Source of the DNA: Arthrobacter sp. MAHUQ-56
GTDB lineage: Bacteria > Actinomycetota > Actinomycetes > Actinomycetales > Micrococcaceae
Direction of reading: 5' to 3'
Assembly: GCF_019710585.1 (NCBI RefSeq)
Contig: NZ_JAIFZQ010000020.1
Coordinates: forward strand, 248,001-312,000
Length of the DNA stretch: 64,000 bases
Shown here: in pieces, positions 48,080 to 57,614 of the stretch
Numbering within the stretch: the first letter of the stretch is position 1
Layout: every line of letters starts with the position of its first letter
Position numbers and translations under genes: made by a program
The notes under the pieces: model-generated
Told to the model about the DNA's origin: nothing
Seen by the model: the letters and a program-made list of their open reading frames with translations, nothing else
The model's database searches: none

Positions 48080-49516
48080 TTAGTAAGCCCCGGCGCTCTG
48101 GAAAACGGCGCGGAAGGTCTTCATGAGGATAAGTAGGTCACCGGCCATCGACCAGTTCTCAACGTAATACAAGTCCAGACGCACGGAGTCCTGCCAAGAA
48201 AGATTAGAACGGCCGCTGACCTGCCAAAGGCCGGTCAGGCCAGGTTTAACCAGGAGCCTTCGCCTAACGTCTTGCTCGTAAGCTTCTACCTCAGAAGGCA
48301 AGGGCGGCCGGGGACCAACAAGACTCATTGATCCCGCAAAGACATTGAAGAGTTGGGGGAGCTCATCAAGACTGAACTTGCGGAGCACGCGCCCGATGGA
48401 TGTGACTCTGGGATCAGTCTTCATCTTGAAAAGCAGCCCACTTGCGTCATTGCTCACTCTTAGTGAGTCAAGTCTCTCCTCCGCATCGACTACCATCGAG
48501 CGGAATTTAAACATCTGGAATTGAGCGCCCTCGATACCGACGCGACGTTGCCTGAACAAGATTGGACCCCCATCCTGCGCCTTGATCAAAATCGCCACTA
48601 TTGCCATTACAGGCAAGCTCACCAGGATAAGCAAAGCGGAGACCACTACGTCAAAGAGGCGCTTTGCCACGCGTTGACCGCCTTCGAGAGTGGGGGTGGT
48701 GACGTGGATCAGTGGCAGGCCCGCAACCTGCTGGGTATGAATGCGTGGCCCAGCGATGTCTGTAAGTGCGGGAGCCATAATCAGTCCAATGTTCCGTGAC
48801 GCTAATTCCCAACCGAGGTGTCGCAGCGTTTGCGGGTGTAGTTGGACCCCGGCGGAAACAGCCACCGCGTCAGCCCTGCAAGCTCGGATTGCTGCCACTA
48901 TCGACTCGGCGTCAGGAGAATTCCCAACTACTGGAAGTCCTGACTCCGGTTCGACGGACGGAACCACGGAAGTGTTTGGCGTGTAGACCGCAACGGGCAG
49001 GTATCCAGCGTGCTTTGCCGTTCTAAGAGAACGGGCCAAGTGTGCAACTGCGCTTGGGCCTCCCACCAACAGCAAACGGGACATGCTCTGTCCCATCTGT
49101 CGGTTCACATTTAGATGTTGGCGGATTAGCCAGCGTGCAAGTAGGAGCCCGAACAGCCCCGCAGGCAGTGCAACCCCCACATAGCCCCGGGCAGTGTCAA
49201 AACGCAGCACGTACGACACGATGGCAACTAGGCCAAACAGCCACAATGATGCAGCAGCCACTCTCTTGTACTCGTCTGGACCAGCACCGAGGATACGGCT
49301 TTGCCGGCTATTCCAAGCTCCGAGCATGATCCACCAAATCACGGCCAGTGCAATGGAAAGCCATAGGTAAATAGACTCCTGCCCTGCAATTACGAAGTCC
49401 GATGTCCAACCGAAGCGGATGACGTAGGCACCCACAACTGCCCAGACGATTACGAAAGCGTCGATAATCCGCAGCTGACGGCTGCATTTGGACCGCCAGT
49501 CGCGCACCTCTTTCAC
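48080..49516 (-). CDS. Polyprenyl-phosphate sugar-1-phosphate transferase (EPS priming enzyme)
   Basis: 478 residues. Four to five N-terminal helices and a CoA-binding-like central domain ([17 protein letters not shown]) precede the catalytic bacterial sugar transferase domain: [72 protein letters not shown] and [15 protein letters not shown]. It loads the first sugar phosphate on undecaprenyl phosphate. GTG 49516 with GGGGGAG just upstream is preferred to the longer frame. It lies between fcl and ugd in one leftward run. Confidence 0.93.
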   Translation of the reverse strand: MKEVRDWRSKCSRQLRIIDAFVIVWAVVGAYVIRFGWTSDFVIAGQESIYLWLSIALAVIWWIMLGAWNSRQSRILGAGPDEYKRVAAASLWLFGLVAIVSYVLRFDTARGYVGVALPAGLFGLLLARWLIRQHLNVNRQMGQSMSRLLLVGGPSAVAHLARSLRTAKHAGYLPVAVYTPNTSVVPSVEPESGLPVVGNSPDAESIVAAIRACRADAVAVSAGVQLHPQTLRHLGWELASRNIGLIMAPALTDIAGPRIHTQQVAGLPLIHVTTPTLEGGQRVAKRLFDVVVSALLILVSLPVMAIVAILIKAQDGGPILFRQRRVGIEGAQFQMFKFRSMVVDAEERLDSLRVSNDASGLLFKMKTDPRVTSIGRVLRKFSLDELPQLFNVFAGSMSLVGPRPPLPSEVEAYEQDVRRRLLVKPGLTGLWQVSGRSNLSWQDSVRLDLYYVENWSMAGDLLILMKTFRAVFQSAGAY

Positions 49517-49566
49517 AAAAACTCCCCCAAGAATTGAGCTTCCGGTCACCAACTTACTTTGAAGAG

Positions 49567-50541
49567 CTAGCTGCGAATGCTCTCGATGTTGCCGCGATAC
49601 CACTCCACCGTGGTACGGATACCCTCTTCAAGGCTTATTGACGACTTCCATCCGGCCTCAGCTAGCTTTGAGACATCCAGAAGCTTTCGCGGCGTCCCGT
49701 CAGGCTTGGACGCATCCCATTCGATGTCTCCCCTATAGCCGACGGCAGCCGCCACAATAGACGCTAGTTCTTTGATGGAGACATCAGATCCCGTACCTAC
49801 GTTTACCTGGGAAGCGCCATCGTAATTTTCGAGAAGATGGAGACAAGCATCTGCCATGTCGTCCACGTGCAGGAACTCGCGCATAGGGGATCCAGTACCC
49901 CAGTTCGTAACGGTCGTTTCGCCTGACTTTGCCGCCTCATCGTAGCGGCGGATGAGCGCAGGCAGTACATGGGACCCTTGCGGTGAAAAATTGTCGCCTG
50001 GTCCGTATAGGTTGGTCGGCATCGCAGAGATCCAAGGCAGCCCGTACTGTCGGCGTACGGCCTGAACCTGCATGATTCCAGTGATCTTGGCTATGGCATA
50101 GGCGTCGTTCGTCGGTTCCAGATGCCCAGTGAGCAAGGAGTCTTCCCTGATTGGCTGCTCAGCAAATTTTGGATAGATGCATGAGGAACCGAGGAAGAGT
50201 AGACGTTGGACTCCATACTGCCGTGCAGCATCAAGGACATTTACTTGAATGCGAAGATTCTCGCTCAAGAAATCTACTGGGTAGGTGTTATTGGCAAGAA
50301 TGCCCCCCACCTTTGCCGCTGCAAGGATTACATAGCGAGGCTTCGTTTGCTCGAAGAAGTCGAACACCGCCTCCCGGTCCTTGAGGTCTAACTCTGAGGA
50401 GGTGCGGCCAAGAAGGCTCGTGAACCCTTCACCGTCCAACTTTCGCCAAATAGCTGATCCGACAAGCCCCCGGTGTCCGGCAACGTAAAACGGGGCGCTC
50501 CTGTCGAGGCTGGAGGGCTCGAACCTGACGTCGTCGGACAC
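49567..50541 (-). CDS. fcl: GDP-L-fucose synthase
   Basis: 324 residues; epimerises and reduces GDP-4-keto-6-deoxy-mannose to GDP-L-fucose with NADPH. The Rossmann start is FYVAGHRGLVGSAIWRKL. Others are AAAKVGGILANNTYPVDFL, LFLGSSCIYPKFAEQPI and the YxxxK motif in NDAYAIAKITG. GTG 50541 overlaps the gmd stop (TAGTG) and has GGAAG upstream; a TTG four codons earlier is possible. With gmd it supplies activated fucose. Confidence 0.95.
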   Translation of the reverse strand: MSDDVRFEPSSLDRSAPFYVAGHRGLVGSAIWRKLDGEGFTSLLGRTSSELDLKDREAVFDFFEQTKPRYVILAAAKVGGILANNTYPVDFLSENLRIQVNVLDAARQYGVQRLLFLGSSCIYPKFAEQPIREDSLLTGHLEPTNDAYAIAKITGIMQVQAVRRQYGLPWISAMPTNLYGPGDNFSPQGSHVLPALIRRYDEAAKSGETTVTNWGTGSPMREFLHVDDMADACLHLLENYDGASQVNVGTGSDVSIKELASIVAAAVGYRGDIEWDASKPDGTPRKLLDVSKLAEAGWKSSISLEEGIRTTVEWYRGNIESIRS

Positions 50542-51569
50542 TAGTTCTTCCAACTTTCAAGATTGACGGTGTCAATCCAGTGGTTACCAGCGTGCTTCAA
50601 AGCTTCAATGTCGGCGTCGACCATAATGCGAGCCAATTCTGGCGTGTGGACAGATGCCTTCCAACCAAGTTTGTCCTGAGCCTTTGCCGCGTCGCCCACA
50701 AGAGCGTCCACTTCTGTGGGGCGTAGATAGCGCTCGTCGAATCGGACGTGGTCCTCCCAATTCAGTCCTGCATGCTCAAAGGCGATCTGCAGGAAGTCAC
50801 GCACGGTGTAGTTACCGCCAGTAGCCAGCACGAAGTCGTCCGGCTCGTCGGCTTGCAGCATCCGCCACATGCCCTCCACGTACTCAGCTGCATAGCCCCA
50901 GTCGCGAACGGCATCCAGGTTGCCCATATAAAGTAGATCTTGCTTTCCTGCTTTGATCGCTGCTACGGCGCGGGTGATCTTTCGGGTTACGAAAGTTTCA
51001 CCGCGGCGGGGGGATTCGTGGTTAAACAGAATGCCGTTCACTGCGAACATGCCATACGCCTCACGATAGTTTTTCGTGATCCAGTAGCTGTATACCTTGG
51101 CCGCTCCGTAGGGAGAACGGGGGTAAAAAGGTGTCTCCTCATTCTGCGGTGGAGGAGTGGCACCGAACATCTCTGATGAGGACGCCTGGTAAAACCTGGT
51201 GTCAATACCAGACATCCGCACAGCCTCGAGAAGTCGAATCGTTCCGATCCCCGTGGTGTCACCGGTGTGTTCTGGTTCGTCAAACGAAACGCGCACGTGC
51301 GATTGGGCAGCCAAGTTGTAGACTTCGTGTGGACGGATGTCGGCCAGAAGAGTCACCAATCTTGCCCCATCACTAAGATCACCATAGTGCAGGAAGAGCT
51401 TCGCCTCGGGATCGTGCGGGTCAACATACAAATGATCCACCCTGCCGGTATTAAAAGTCGACGCACGGCGGATAAGTCCGTGTACCTCGTAACCCTTGCG
51501 AAGCAGGAGTTCGGCCAAGTATGAGCCATCTTGACCTGTGATACCCGTGATTAACGCGCGCTTGGTCAT
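50541..51569 (-). CDS. gmd: GDP-mannose 4,6-dehydratase
   Basis: 342 residues. Motifs are [70 protein letters not shown], the [12 protein letters not shown] active site and [16 protein letters not shown]. It converts GDP-mannose to GDP-4-keto-6-deoxy-mannose. ATG 51569 has GGGGGA 4 nt upstream and is preferred over the ATG four codons earlier, which lacks a ribosome site. Confidence 0.96.
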   Translation of the reverse strand: MTKRALITGITGQDGSYLAELLLRKGYEVHGLIRRASTFNTGRVDHLYVDPHDPEAKLFLHYGDLSDGARLVTLLADIRPHEVYNLAAQSHVRVSFDEPEHTGDTTGIGTIRLLEAVRMSGIDTRFYQASSSEMFGATPPPQNEETPFYPRSPYGAAKVYSYWITKNYREAYGMFAVNGILFNHESPRRGETFVTRKITRAVAAIKAGKQDLLYMGNLDAVRDWGYAAEYVEGMWRMLQADEPDDFVLATGGNYTVRDFLQIAFEHAGLNWEDHVRFDERYLRPTEVDALVGDAAKAQDKLGWKASVHTPELARIMVDADIEALKHAGNHWIDTVNLESWKN

Positions 51570-51611
51570 GCTATCCCCCATGATGTTGTTGTAAGAAAAA
51601 GGTCGCGCGAC

Positions 51612-52856
51612 CTACCGGCCGCGCGACAATGCCAGACTCGTAATGAATTCATCATAATGGGCAACGGCGGTGGACTCTGCCAATGTTTCGTGGCGGTACC
51701 GTAGCGCATTCTCAGACAGTTGCGCCCTTAGCGCGGCTTCTCCGGAAAGGAATTCGGCAGCCTCGACCAGCGCAGCTGGGTCGGCAGGATCAACTCTGAT
51801 ACCTCCGCCAGAGCTTTCAATTTCGAAAGCAGTCACACTTCCTTCGTCGGTCGCCGCTATGACGGGCACTCCTGCATTGAAGTACGAAGTCAGCTTGCTT
51901 GGGACCGCCATCTCTTTGACGCCTGGTAACTCATTCACCAAGAGGACATCGGCAGCAGCGAGAGCGAGTTGAAAGTCGTTATCGGGAAGGGGATCCACGA
52001 AGCATATTCGTGGTAAGCCGCGTGCTTGATCTTCGAGCTGCTGTCTTTGATTGCCGTCTCCCATAAGGACGAAGCGTACCGAGCTGCCTCGCGACCCAGC
52101 GACCCGCGCCGCTTCAATAACATTTTCTAGACCCTGCTTCTTACCCATGTTTCCTGCATGAAGCACGATTATGTCCTCGGAAGCCCAACCGAGCTTCTTC
52201 CTGACCTCGACGACGTCTAAGGCTGGGGCGGATGGAAGATGGGTCCAGTTCCGGATGACTTGGACACGTTTCTCGGGCACCCCCAGGGACGACACTATGT
52301 GTCTTTTGAATCGCTCATGGATCGCAGCGACTCCATCTACCGCATTTAAAATCTTCGACTCCACGGAACTAGCGAGTTCCGTGGCACTTCGTCCGCCGGT
52401 ACCGGTTTCACTCACTCCCCGGCTGTACAGATCCTGAATCCAGATGCCCACGGCAGGCCTCTTGGGCCACAACCGGACCCGTAGGATTGCTAGTGCACTT
52501 GAGAATAAAGCTGGGCTAACGGTAAGCACCACGTCGGGCCTGTGCCACTTTGTGAACATGAGCCGCAGACCAAAGCTCAACTCCATGTGTAGACGACTGA
52601 CCGTTGTCGGATGGCGTGGAACGTAATGGCGAAGCCGCTTCACACGCACGCCATTGACCGTTTCGTCCTTTGCCCATCCGGAGTAGCCAGGCCGGACGGC
52701 CCACTCCGGATAGTGAGGATAACCCGTGATGACCTGAACGGAGTGGCCTGCGGCCGACAGCCCTTCAGCCAGACTCGTGGTGTAGGGGGCGTTACCCGAA
52801 GGTTCGGGTGCGTAGTTAAGGCCAATGATGGTTATGCGCAAAACGGTTCTAGTCAC
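51612..52856 (-). CDS. Glycosyltransferase family 4 (WbuB-like)
   Basis: About 414 residues, GT-B fold. The N-terminal donor-independent half starts RITIIGLNYAPEPSGNAPYT. The C-terminal nucleotide-sugar half has VLHAGNMGKKQGLENVIEAA, VLMGDGNQRQQLEDQA and the acidic EMAVPSKLTSYFNAGVPVIA region. It resembles the WbuB group that transfers fucosamine or similar sugars. GTG 52856 is the likely start, but there is no clear ribosome site; a TTG five codons later is possible, and the frame is open further upstream. It diverges from the acetyltransferase at 52955 across about 98 nt. Confidence 0.85.
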   Translation of the reverse strand: MTRTVLRITIIGLNYAPEPSGNAPYTTSLAEGLSAAGHSVQVITGYPHYPEWAVRPGYSGWAKDETVNGVRVKRLRHYVPRHPTTVSRLHMELSFGLRLMFTKWHRPDVVLTVSPALFSSALAILRVRLWPKRPAVGIWIQDLYSRGVSETGTGGRSATELASSVESKILNAVDGVAAIHERFKRHIVSSLGVPEKRVQVIRNWTHLPSAPALDVVEVRKKLGWASEDIIVLHAGNMGKKQGLENVIEAARVAGSRGSSVRFVLMGDGNQRQQLEDQARGLPRICFVDPLPDNDFQLALAAADVLLVNELPGVKEMAVPSKLTSYFNAGVPVIAATDEGSVTAFEIESSGGGIRVDPADPAALVEAAEFLSGEAALRAQLSENALRYRHETLAESTAVAHYDEFITSLALSRGR

Positions 52857-52954
52857 AGTGTAAGAATAGTGTTCAATGTCCTTGCCGAATCCCGAGACAG
52901 GCCGTCCGGGCTTGGACGCTTTCCAGGACAACACAAGGGGATGGGGGACACGGT

Positions 52955-53512
52955 TTGTCAAAATCTGTAATAGACCTCTCAATAGCGCCGGGACAGGGCG
53001 AAGCCTGGGACAGACCAAAACCCGTGGTCTATCTTTGGGCAGCCATGGAACTCCTTTTTGTGAGTAATCCATGGCAAGTGAGCTCCCGGATGCGCATCGC
53101 CGTACTGCGGGCCTTCGGAGCCCAGATAGGTGAGGGTGTCATCTTCCGCCCCCGCACCCGAGTGAAATTTCCGTGGAAGCTTCGCGTCGGAGCGCGCTCG
53201 TGGATTGGTGAGGGCGTCTGGATTCATAACCAGGACAACGTCCAAGTGGGTCACGACACAGTTATCTCGCAAGAGACGTTTATCACGACTGGGAGCCACG
53301 CTCATAGACGGGACATGGCGCTGCTAACCAAGCCTGTCGTAATTGGCAACGGCGTATGGATCACAACAAGATGCTTAGTGACCGGAGGGGTGGTCATCGG
53401 TGACTCTGCGCTCATTACGCCAATGACAGTAGTTTCCAAGAACGTCGACGCGGGCATTGTTTTCGGACAGCCGTCAGCGGGTGTGCTCGGTCAGCGCTTT
53501 AAAGCCCAATGA
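52955..53512 (+). CDS. WcaF-like hexapeptide acetyltransferase
   Basis: 185 residues. A membrane-proximal N-terminus (LWAAMELLFVSNPWQVSSRM) is followed by left-handed beta-helix repeats: GAQIGEGVIFRPRTRVKFPW, IGEGVWIHNQDNVQVGHDTV, SQETFITTGSHAHRRDMAL with the catalytic His, and VIGNGVWITTRCLVTGGVVI. It most resembles the colanic acid acetyltransferase WcaF. The start is TTG 52955 behind GGGGGA. First gene of a rightward polysaccharide run. Confidence 0.9.
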   Translation: MSKSVIDLSIAPGQGEAWDRPKPVVYLWAAMELLFVSNPWQVSSRMRIAVLRAFGAQIGEGVIFRPRTRVKFPWKLRVGARSWIGEGVWIHNQDNVQVGHDTVISQETFITTGSHAHRRDMALLTKPVVIGNGVWITTRCLVTGGVVIGDSALITPMTVVSKNVDAGIVFGQPSAGVLGQRFKAQ

Positions 53513-53536
53513 GAGATAGCAGAAAAGAATCGTGCG

Positions 53537-54385
53537 ATGGATAAATTACCGGTAAGCGTGCTGGTTCAAACGAAGAATGAAGAGATCGGAATCGGACTCT
53601 GTCTTGACGGACTTTCTGACTTTGCTGAAGTTATTGTCGTGGACTCAAATAGTTCAGATAGCACGGTGCAAATCGTAGAAGACCGTGGTATTAAGGTCAT
53701 AAACTTCACGTGGAACGGAAAGTATCCGAAGAAAAAGCAATGGCAACTTGACAACGTGACTACGCAATATCCGTGGGTGCTTTTTATCGATGCGGATGAA
53801 ACGCCGACGCCCGAACTAATCGAAGAACTTCGAAGCAGGCTTATCGAGCTCGATACTCAGCGTTACTCCGCCTACGACATTCCACTAGATTATGTCTTTT
53901 CTGGAAGGGTTCTGAAGCACGGACATCGAGTCTTCAAGCGTGCACTGGTTCAACGTGAGAAAGTAAGTTTCCCGGTTATAAACGATCTAGATGCGCCAGG
54001 GATGGGAGAGCTGGAAGGACACTACCAGCCAGCAGTTAGTGGAAGTGTCTGTCGACTTGACAGTCGATTGCTCCATAATGACCATGACCCTGTGAGAACC
54101 TGGTTCGATAGACACAATCGATATTCTGATTGGGAAGCGTATCTACGAACAAACCCAGCCGTGCGCGAAGCGGCGGCAAATCGGCGTACACGCCAAGGGC
54201 GAATCTTTGATGTTGTTCCCTTTAAACCCTTCCTCTTCTTCCTGTACTCGTATCTTTTTAAGCAAGGCTTCAGGGATGGACAAGCCGGTTTTGATTACGC
54301 CTTCGCCCTTGCGTCCTACTATTGGCAAATTGGCTTGAAGGTCCGTGAAGCTCGTCGTGAAGCATCAAGCAAAGAAAAGAGCTAG
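53537..54385 (+). CDS. Glycosyltransferase family 2 (WaaE/KdtX-like)
   Basis: 282 residues, GT-A fold. The nucleotide-binding strand is SVLVQTKNEEIGIGLCLDGL, then VIVVDSNSSDSTVQIVEDRG. The metal-binding motif is WVLFIDADETPTPELIEEL. A later region has RLLHNDHDPVRTWFDRHNRY and a C-terminal hydrophobic patch FLFFLYSYLFKQGFRDG. It resembles lipopolysaccharide core beta-glycosyltransferases of the WaaE group; donor and acceptor are unknown. ATG 53537. This gene is clearly less GC-rich than those before 50 kb. Confidence 0.88.
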   Translation: MDKLPVSVLVQTKNEEIGIGLCLDGLSDFAEVIVVDSNSSDSTVQIVEDRGIKVINFTWNGKYPKKKQWQLDNVTTQYPWVLFIDADETPTPELIEELRSRLIELDTQRYSAYDIPLDYVFSGRVLKHGHRVFKRALVQREKVSFPVINDLDAPGMGELEGHYQPAVSGSVCRLDSRLLHNDHDPVRTWFDRHNRYSDWEAYLRTNPAVREAAANRRTRQGRIFDVVPFKPFLFFLYSYLFKQGFRDGQAGFDYAFALASYYWQIGLKVREARREASSKEKS

Positions 54386-54394
54386 TGCGAAATC

Positions 54395-55540
54395 GTGAAG
54401 ATTATCCAACTGGTGAATACGCTAGCAGTAGGTGATGGTGGACCTGCAAGGAACTCGTTTGAACTCAATAGGGCTTTCAATCGCCTGCCCGCGTGTGCTG
54501 CTGATTTGGTATGGCTAGGCGGGCATATCCGCGATTCGGTTATCTTCGAGGAGGGAAAAATTGTAGGCGAACTACCCTCACCGGGCCCCCGAAAACTTGG
54601 TTTTACCACCAACGAAGGTGGTAGAAGAATTGGCCTCTTATCACTTCTGCGTTCGCTTCAGTCAGCAGATGTCCTAATCCTTCATGGTTACTACCTACCT
54701 TGGGTCCCCATTGCCACCATCCTAGGTCGGATTTTCGGTTGTCGAGTGTTCATCATGCCTCATGGGGCCTTGACCGCAAGACAGCAGCGTTACGGGCGCC
54801 TCAAGAAGTTCATTTTCGACTTAGGCGGAGGATCTATTACTAGGGTATTACTGTGCTCATTCGTGACTGGCTCCGCTATAGAGGCTGACGAGTTAACGAG
54901 TAAATTCCCCAGGTCCACAGTTCAGGTAGCTGGTGTTGGGGTACCAATGCCAAAGGAAACGAAGAGAGACCCGGCGCCACACGAGCCTATTCGTCTCCTG
55001 TCTCTTTCTCGTATTGCTGATAAGAAGAGGATTGACCTTTCCATTGATGCGCTTAGCCACTTGAGAAGTGAAGGCATTGATGCTGTATTGACCATCGCCG
55101 GGGAAGGCCCCAGGCCCCTGATGGAACGTCTTTCGGCCCATGCCCGCAGCAAAGGCGTGCTGGACTCCGTAGAATTTGTCGGGCAGCTGGCAGGTACCGC
55201 AAAGACCGCGGCATTTCTAGCCGCCGACTTCTTCCTCCTCCCGAGTGAGGATGAAAACTTCGGTATTGGTTTTGCCGAAGCGGTTTCTCACGGCCTTCCG
55301 TGCGTAGTTAGCACAAACGTTGCGGCTGCTAGGCATCTCCCTTACCAGGCTGGAAGGTTAGTCCCAGATCCAACGGGAAGAACGCTGGCGGCTGCGGTAA
55401 GAGAAATGCTGAGTCCAACGATTTACCGAACTGCCCAGTCTGCCTCTCGGCAGTTTGCCGTCGAGTCCCTGTCTTGGTCTGCCGCGGTAGAGCGCTGGGT
55501 AAAAGCAGTAGAGGAAACAAACGGCTGCAAAAATAAGTAG
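54395..55540 (+). CDS. Glycosyltransferase family 4
   Basis: 381 residues, GT-B. The start MKIIQLVNTLAVGDGGPARN has the usual N-terminal glycine loop. MPHGALTARQQRYGRLKKF resembles WcaI/GumH-type enzymes. The donor-binding half has RLLSLSRIADKKRIDLSIDA, VLTIAGEGPRPLMERLSA and the EX7E-like LLPSEDENFGIGFAEAVSHG. The start is GTG 54395, with a poor ribosome site. It is followed by a 583-nt gap before the kinase gene. Confidence 0.9.
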   Translation: MKIIQLVNTLAVGDGGPARNSFELNRAFNRLPACAADLVWLGGHIRDSVIFEEGKIVGELPSPGPRKLGFTTNEGGRRIGLLSLLRSLQSADVLILHGYYLPWVPIATILGRIFGCRVFIMPHGALTARQQRYGRLKKFIFDLGGGSITRVLLCSFVTGSAIEADELTSKFPRSTVQVAGVGVPMPKETKRDPAPHEPIRLLSLSRIADKKRIDLSIDALSHLRSEGIDAVLTIAGEGPRPLMERLSAHARSKGVLDSVEFVGQLAGTAKTAAFLAADFFLLPSEDENFGIGFAEAVSHGLPCVVSTNVAAARHLPYQAGRLVPDPTGRTLAAAVREMLSPTIYRTAQSASRQFAVESLSWSAAVERWVKAVEETNGCKNK

Positions 55541-56123
55541 TCTTAGGATCCGTTCTCGAACAGTGTTGCCTTTATCGTCCATTTTTGAACTAGCCTCGAG
55601 ATGATTACAAGGTAAATGCGGAGATTTCTGGTTACTGCCGGGAGGCGATCGTTTCTGTTGACCGTATAAGGGTCGGGTCAGCTCTAGCCCTAGATCCGCC
55701 GTGGTTTCATCTCCAGACACGAGAGCGTGGGTTTCAGAGCGTTCGCCAGCTGAGTGGGAATCCCGGTGCGGCAGTTAACTTCTGATCTCCAAGACATCTT
55801 CGCACTCCATATGAGCTCTCTCCACTGATTGAAGTGCGGACGTCCGTTGTCTGTTTTAGCAAGACCGGGTGCGTTACCGAAGCGCCGATTGATCCCGTGA
55901 GAGGAAGCAAGCGTAGTCGCACCGCTTCCTGGACCGTTACCAGAAGTCGGTCGCTTGTGGGTTTGGTCTGCCGGCCGCGCCGCCGACACTTCGAATACCC
56001 GCATTGCCCATCGGCCGAGCGGGAATGACGGGGCAGGTACAATTGGCCAGGACCGCACAGACATTGCCGTCCTGGGGATTGGCCGAGGTCTGTCTCCAGT
56101 CATCAACTCAGGGGGATCCTCGC
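55541..56123. other. 583-nt gap inside the polysaccharide locus
   Basis: No recognisable gene lies between the family 4 glycosyltransferase and the Wzz/BY-kinase. Open frames on both strands are short and unlike any family I know. A -10-like TACAAT at 56038-56043, about 80 nt before the likely kinase start, has no good -35 partner. TTGACC at 55658-55663 is another possible promoter part. It may be a promoter region plus decayed coding DNA. Confidence 0.4.
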
Positions 56124-57614
56124 TTGCAAATACGCGACTACTTTCGTATCCTGCGCCGAAGTTGGATCCTAATCACGGCCGTTACCTTGGCAGGGCTAAT
56201 TGTGGGCGCCGGTGCCACTTTCCTTACGCGACCCATTTATACGGCAGAGACTCAGCTCTTCGTGGCTATACAAGGGTCCGGGAGTGTCTCGGAACTCCAA
56301 CAAGGCAATTCATTCAGTCAGGCGAGGGTGCAGTCGTACGTGAAGACGGTGCAGTCACCGGCCGTGCTACAGCCAGTGATTGATTCGTTGGGGCTGCAGA
56401 TCACTGCCCACGATTTAGCGCAGAACGTCAAAGCTACGACAGAGCTCAATACGGTGCTAATCAACATTTCTGTCAATAATGAGTCTCCGGTCCAGGCATC
56501 TGCCATAGCGCAAGCTACAGCTAGTAGCTTGATTCACGTCGTAGACACACTAGAGAAGCCAACGACTGGTGGTGCTTCGCCCGTCAGCCTTTCGGTAATA
56601 AAGCCTGCAACCGCGCCGCCATCGCCTACATCCCCCAACACCAAGATGGATCTCATCGTCGGGCTTTTGATCGGACTGGTAGCAGGCGTCGCCCTGGCAG
56701 TATTGCGGTCAACGCTCGATACGGTTATACGAGGCGAAGAGGACGTCAGAAGGATTACGGACGCTCCAGTGCTCGGGGGGATTGCCTTCGACCAGGAAGC
56801 CAGCGAGATGCCCTTGCTCACGCAAGCCGCGCACCAAAGTCCTCGGGCTGAATCGTTTAGGCAGCTGAGGACGAATCTGCAGTTTGCAAACGTCTCCGGG
56901 CACGCCAAGACTGTGCTGCTGACTTCTTCACTGCCCGGCGAGGGCAAGAGTACTACCGCAGCAAATTTGGCTATTTCCCTCGCTCAAGCAGGTCAGTCGG
57001 TTTGCTTGATCGATGCGGACCTCCGGCGGCCGATGATAAATGAGTATCTTGGGTTGGACCGCAGTGCAGGCCTCACAACGGCCCTTGTTGGTTCAGCGGA
57101 CGTGAAGACGTTGCTTCAGCCTTGGGGTGATGACCAGCTATTTGTTCTAACTTCCGGAATGATCCCACCCAACCCGAGCGAACTCCTAGGATCCACGGAG
57201 ATGAGTCAGCTCGTATTGGGCTTAGAGGAGCTCTTTGACTTAGTAGTAATCGACGCGCCACCCTTGCTGCCTGTTACAGACGCAGCCGTTCTATCCCAAC
57301 ACGTCGGGGGCATCGTGCTTGTTATCGGTTCGCATGTCGTCAAGCAACAGGATTTAGAACGATCTTTGAATGCGCTGAACCTGGTGGGGGCGAATATTCT
57401 TGGGGTTGTCCTAAATCGGCTTCCGTCCAAAGGCCCGGATGCAAATACCTACGGATACTATGCATCTACTATGAATAAGAGGGAGCCTGCGCCTGCCTTG
57501 CCGCGCTTTGAGGACAGGACACTCCTTGACAGTCATGCTATTGGGATAGCCCAAGCCGCTGTTAGGCCAAGACCGGCACGAAGGTTTCCCCAAAGTGAAG
57601 CTAGAAAGCACTAG
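56124..57614 (+). CDS. Wzz-domain polysaccharide co-polymerase with BY-kinase domain
   Basis: 496 residues. The N-terminal Wzz module begins LQIRDYFRILRRSWILITAV with two transmembrane helices at about 15-35 and 180-200. The cytoplasmic tyrosine-kinase module has Walker A SSLPGEGKSTTAANLA, Walker A' CLIDADLRRPM and Walker B LVVIDAPPLLPVTDAA. A tyrosine cluster is present (TYGYYAS) near the C-terminus. It controls chain length and export. TTG 56124 is preceded by GGGGGA and places the Wzz motif at residue 1; a TTG at 56004 and an ATG at 56025 are less likely. Confidence 0.9.
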   Translation: MQIRDYFRILRRSWILITAVTLAGLIVGAGATFLTRPIYTAETQLFVAIQGSGSVSELQQGNSFSQARVQSYVKTVQSPAVLQPVIDSLGLQITAHDLAQNVKATTELNTVLINISVNNESPVQASAIAQATASSLIHVVDTLEKPTTGGASPVSLSVIKPATAPPSPTSPNTKMDLIVGLLIGLVAGVALAVLRSTLDTVIRGEEDVRRITDAPVLGGIAFDQEASEMPLLTQAAHQSPRAESFRQLRTNLQFANVSGHAKTVLLTSSLPGEGKSTTAANLAISLAQAGQSVCLIDADLRRPMINEYLGLDRSAGLTTALVGSADVKTLLQPWGDDQLFVLTSGMIPPNPSELLGSTEMSQLVLGLEELFDLVVIDAPPLLPVTDAAVLSQHVGGIVLVIGSHVVKQQDLERSLNALNLVGANILGVVLNRLPSKGPDANTYGYYASTMNKREPAPALPRFEDRTLLDSHAIGIAQAAVRPRPARRFPQSEARKH

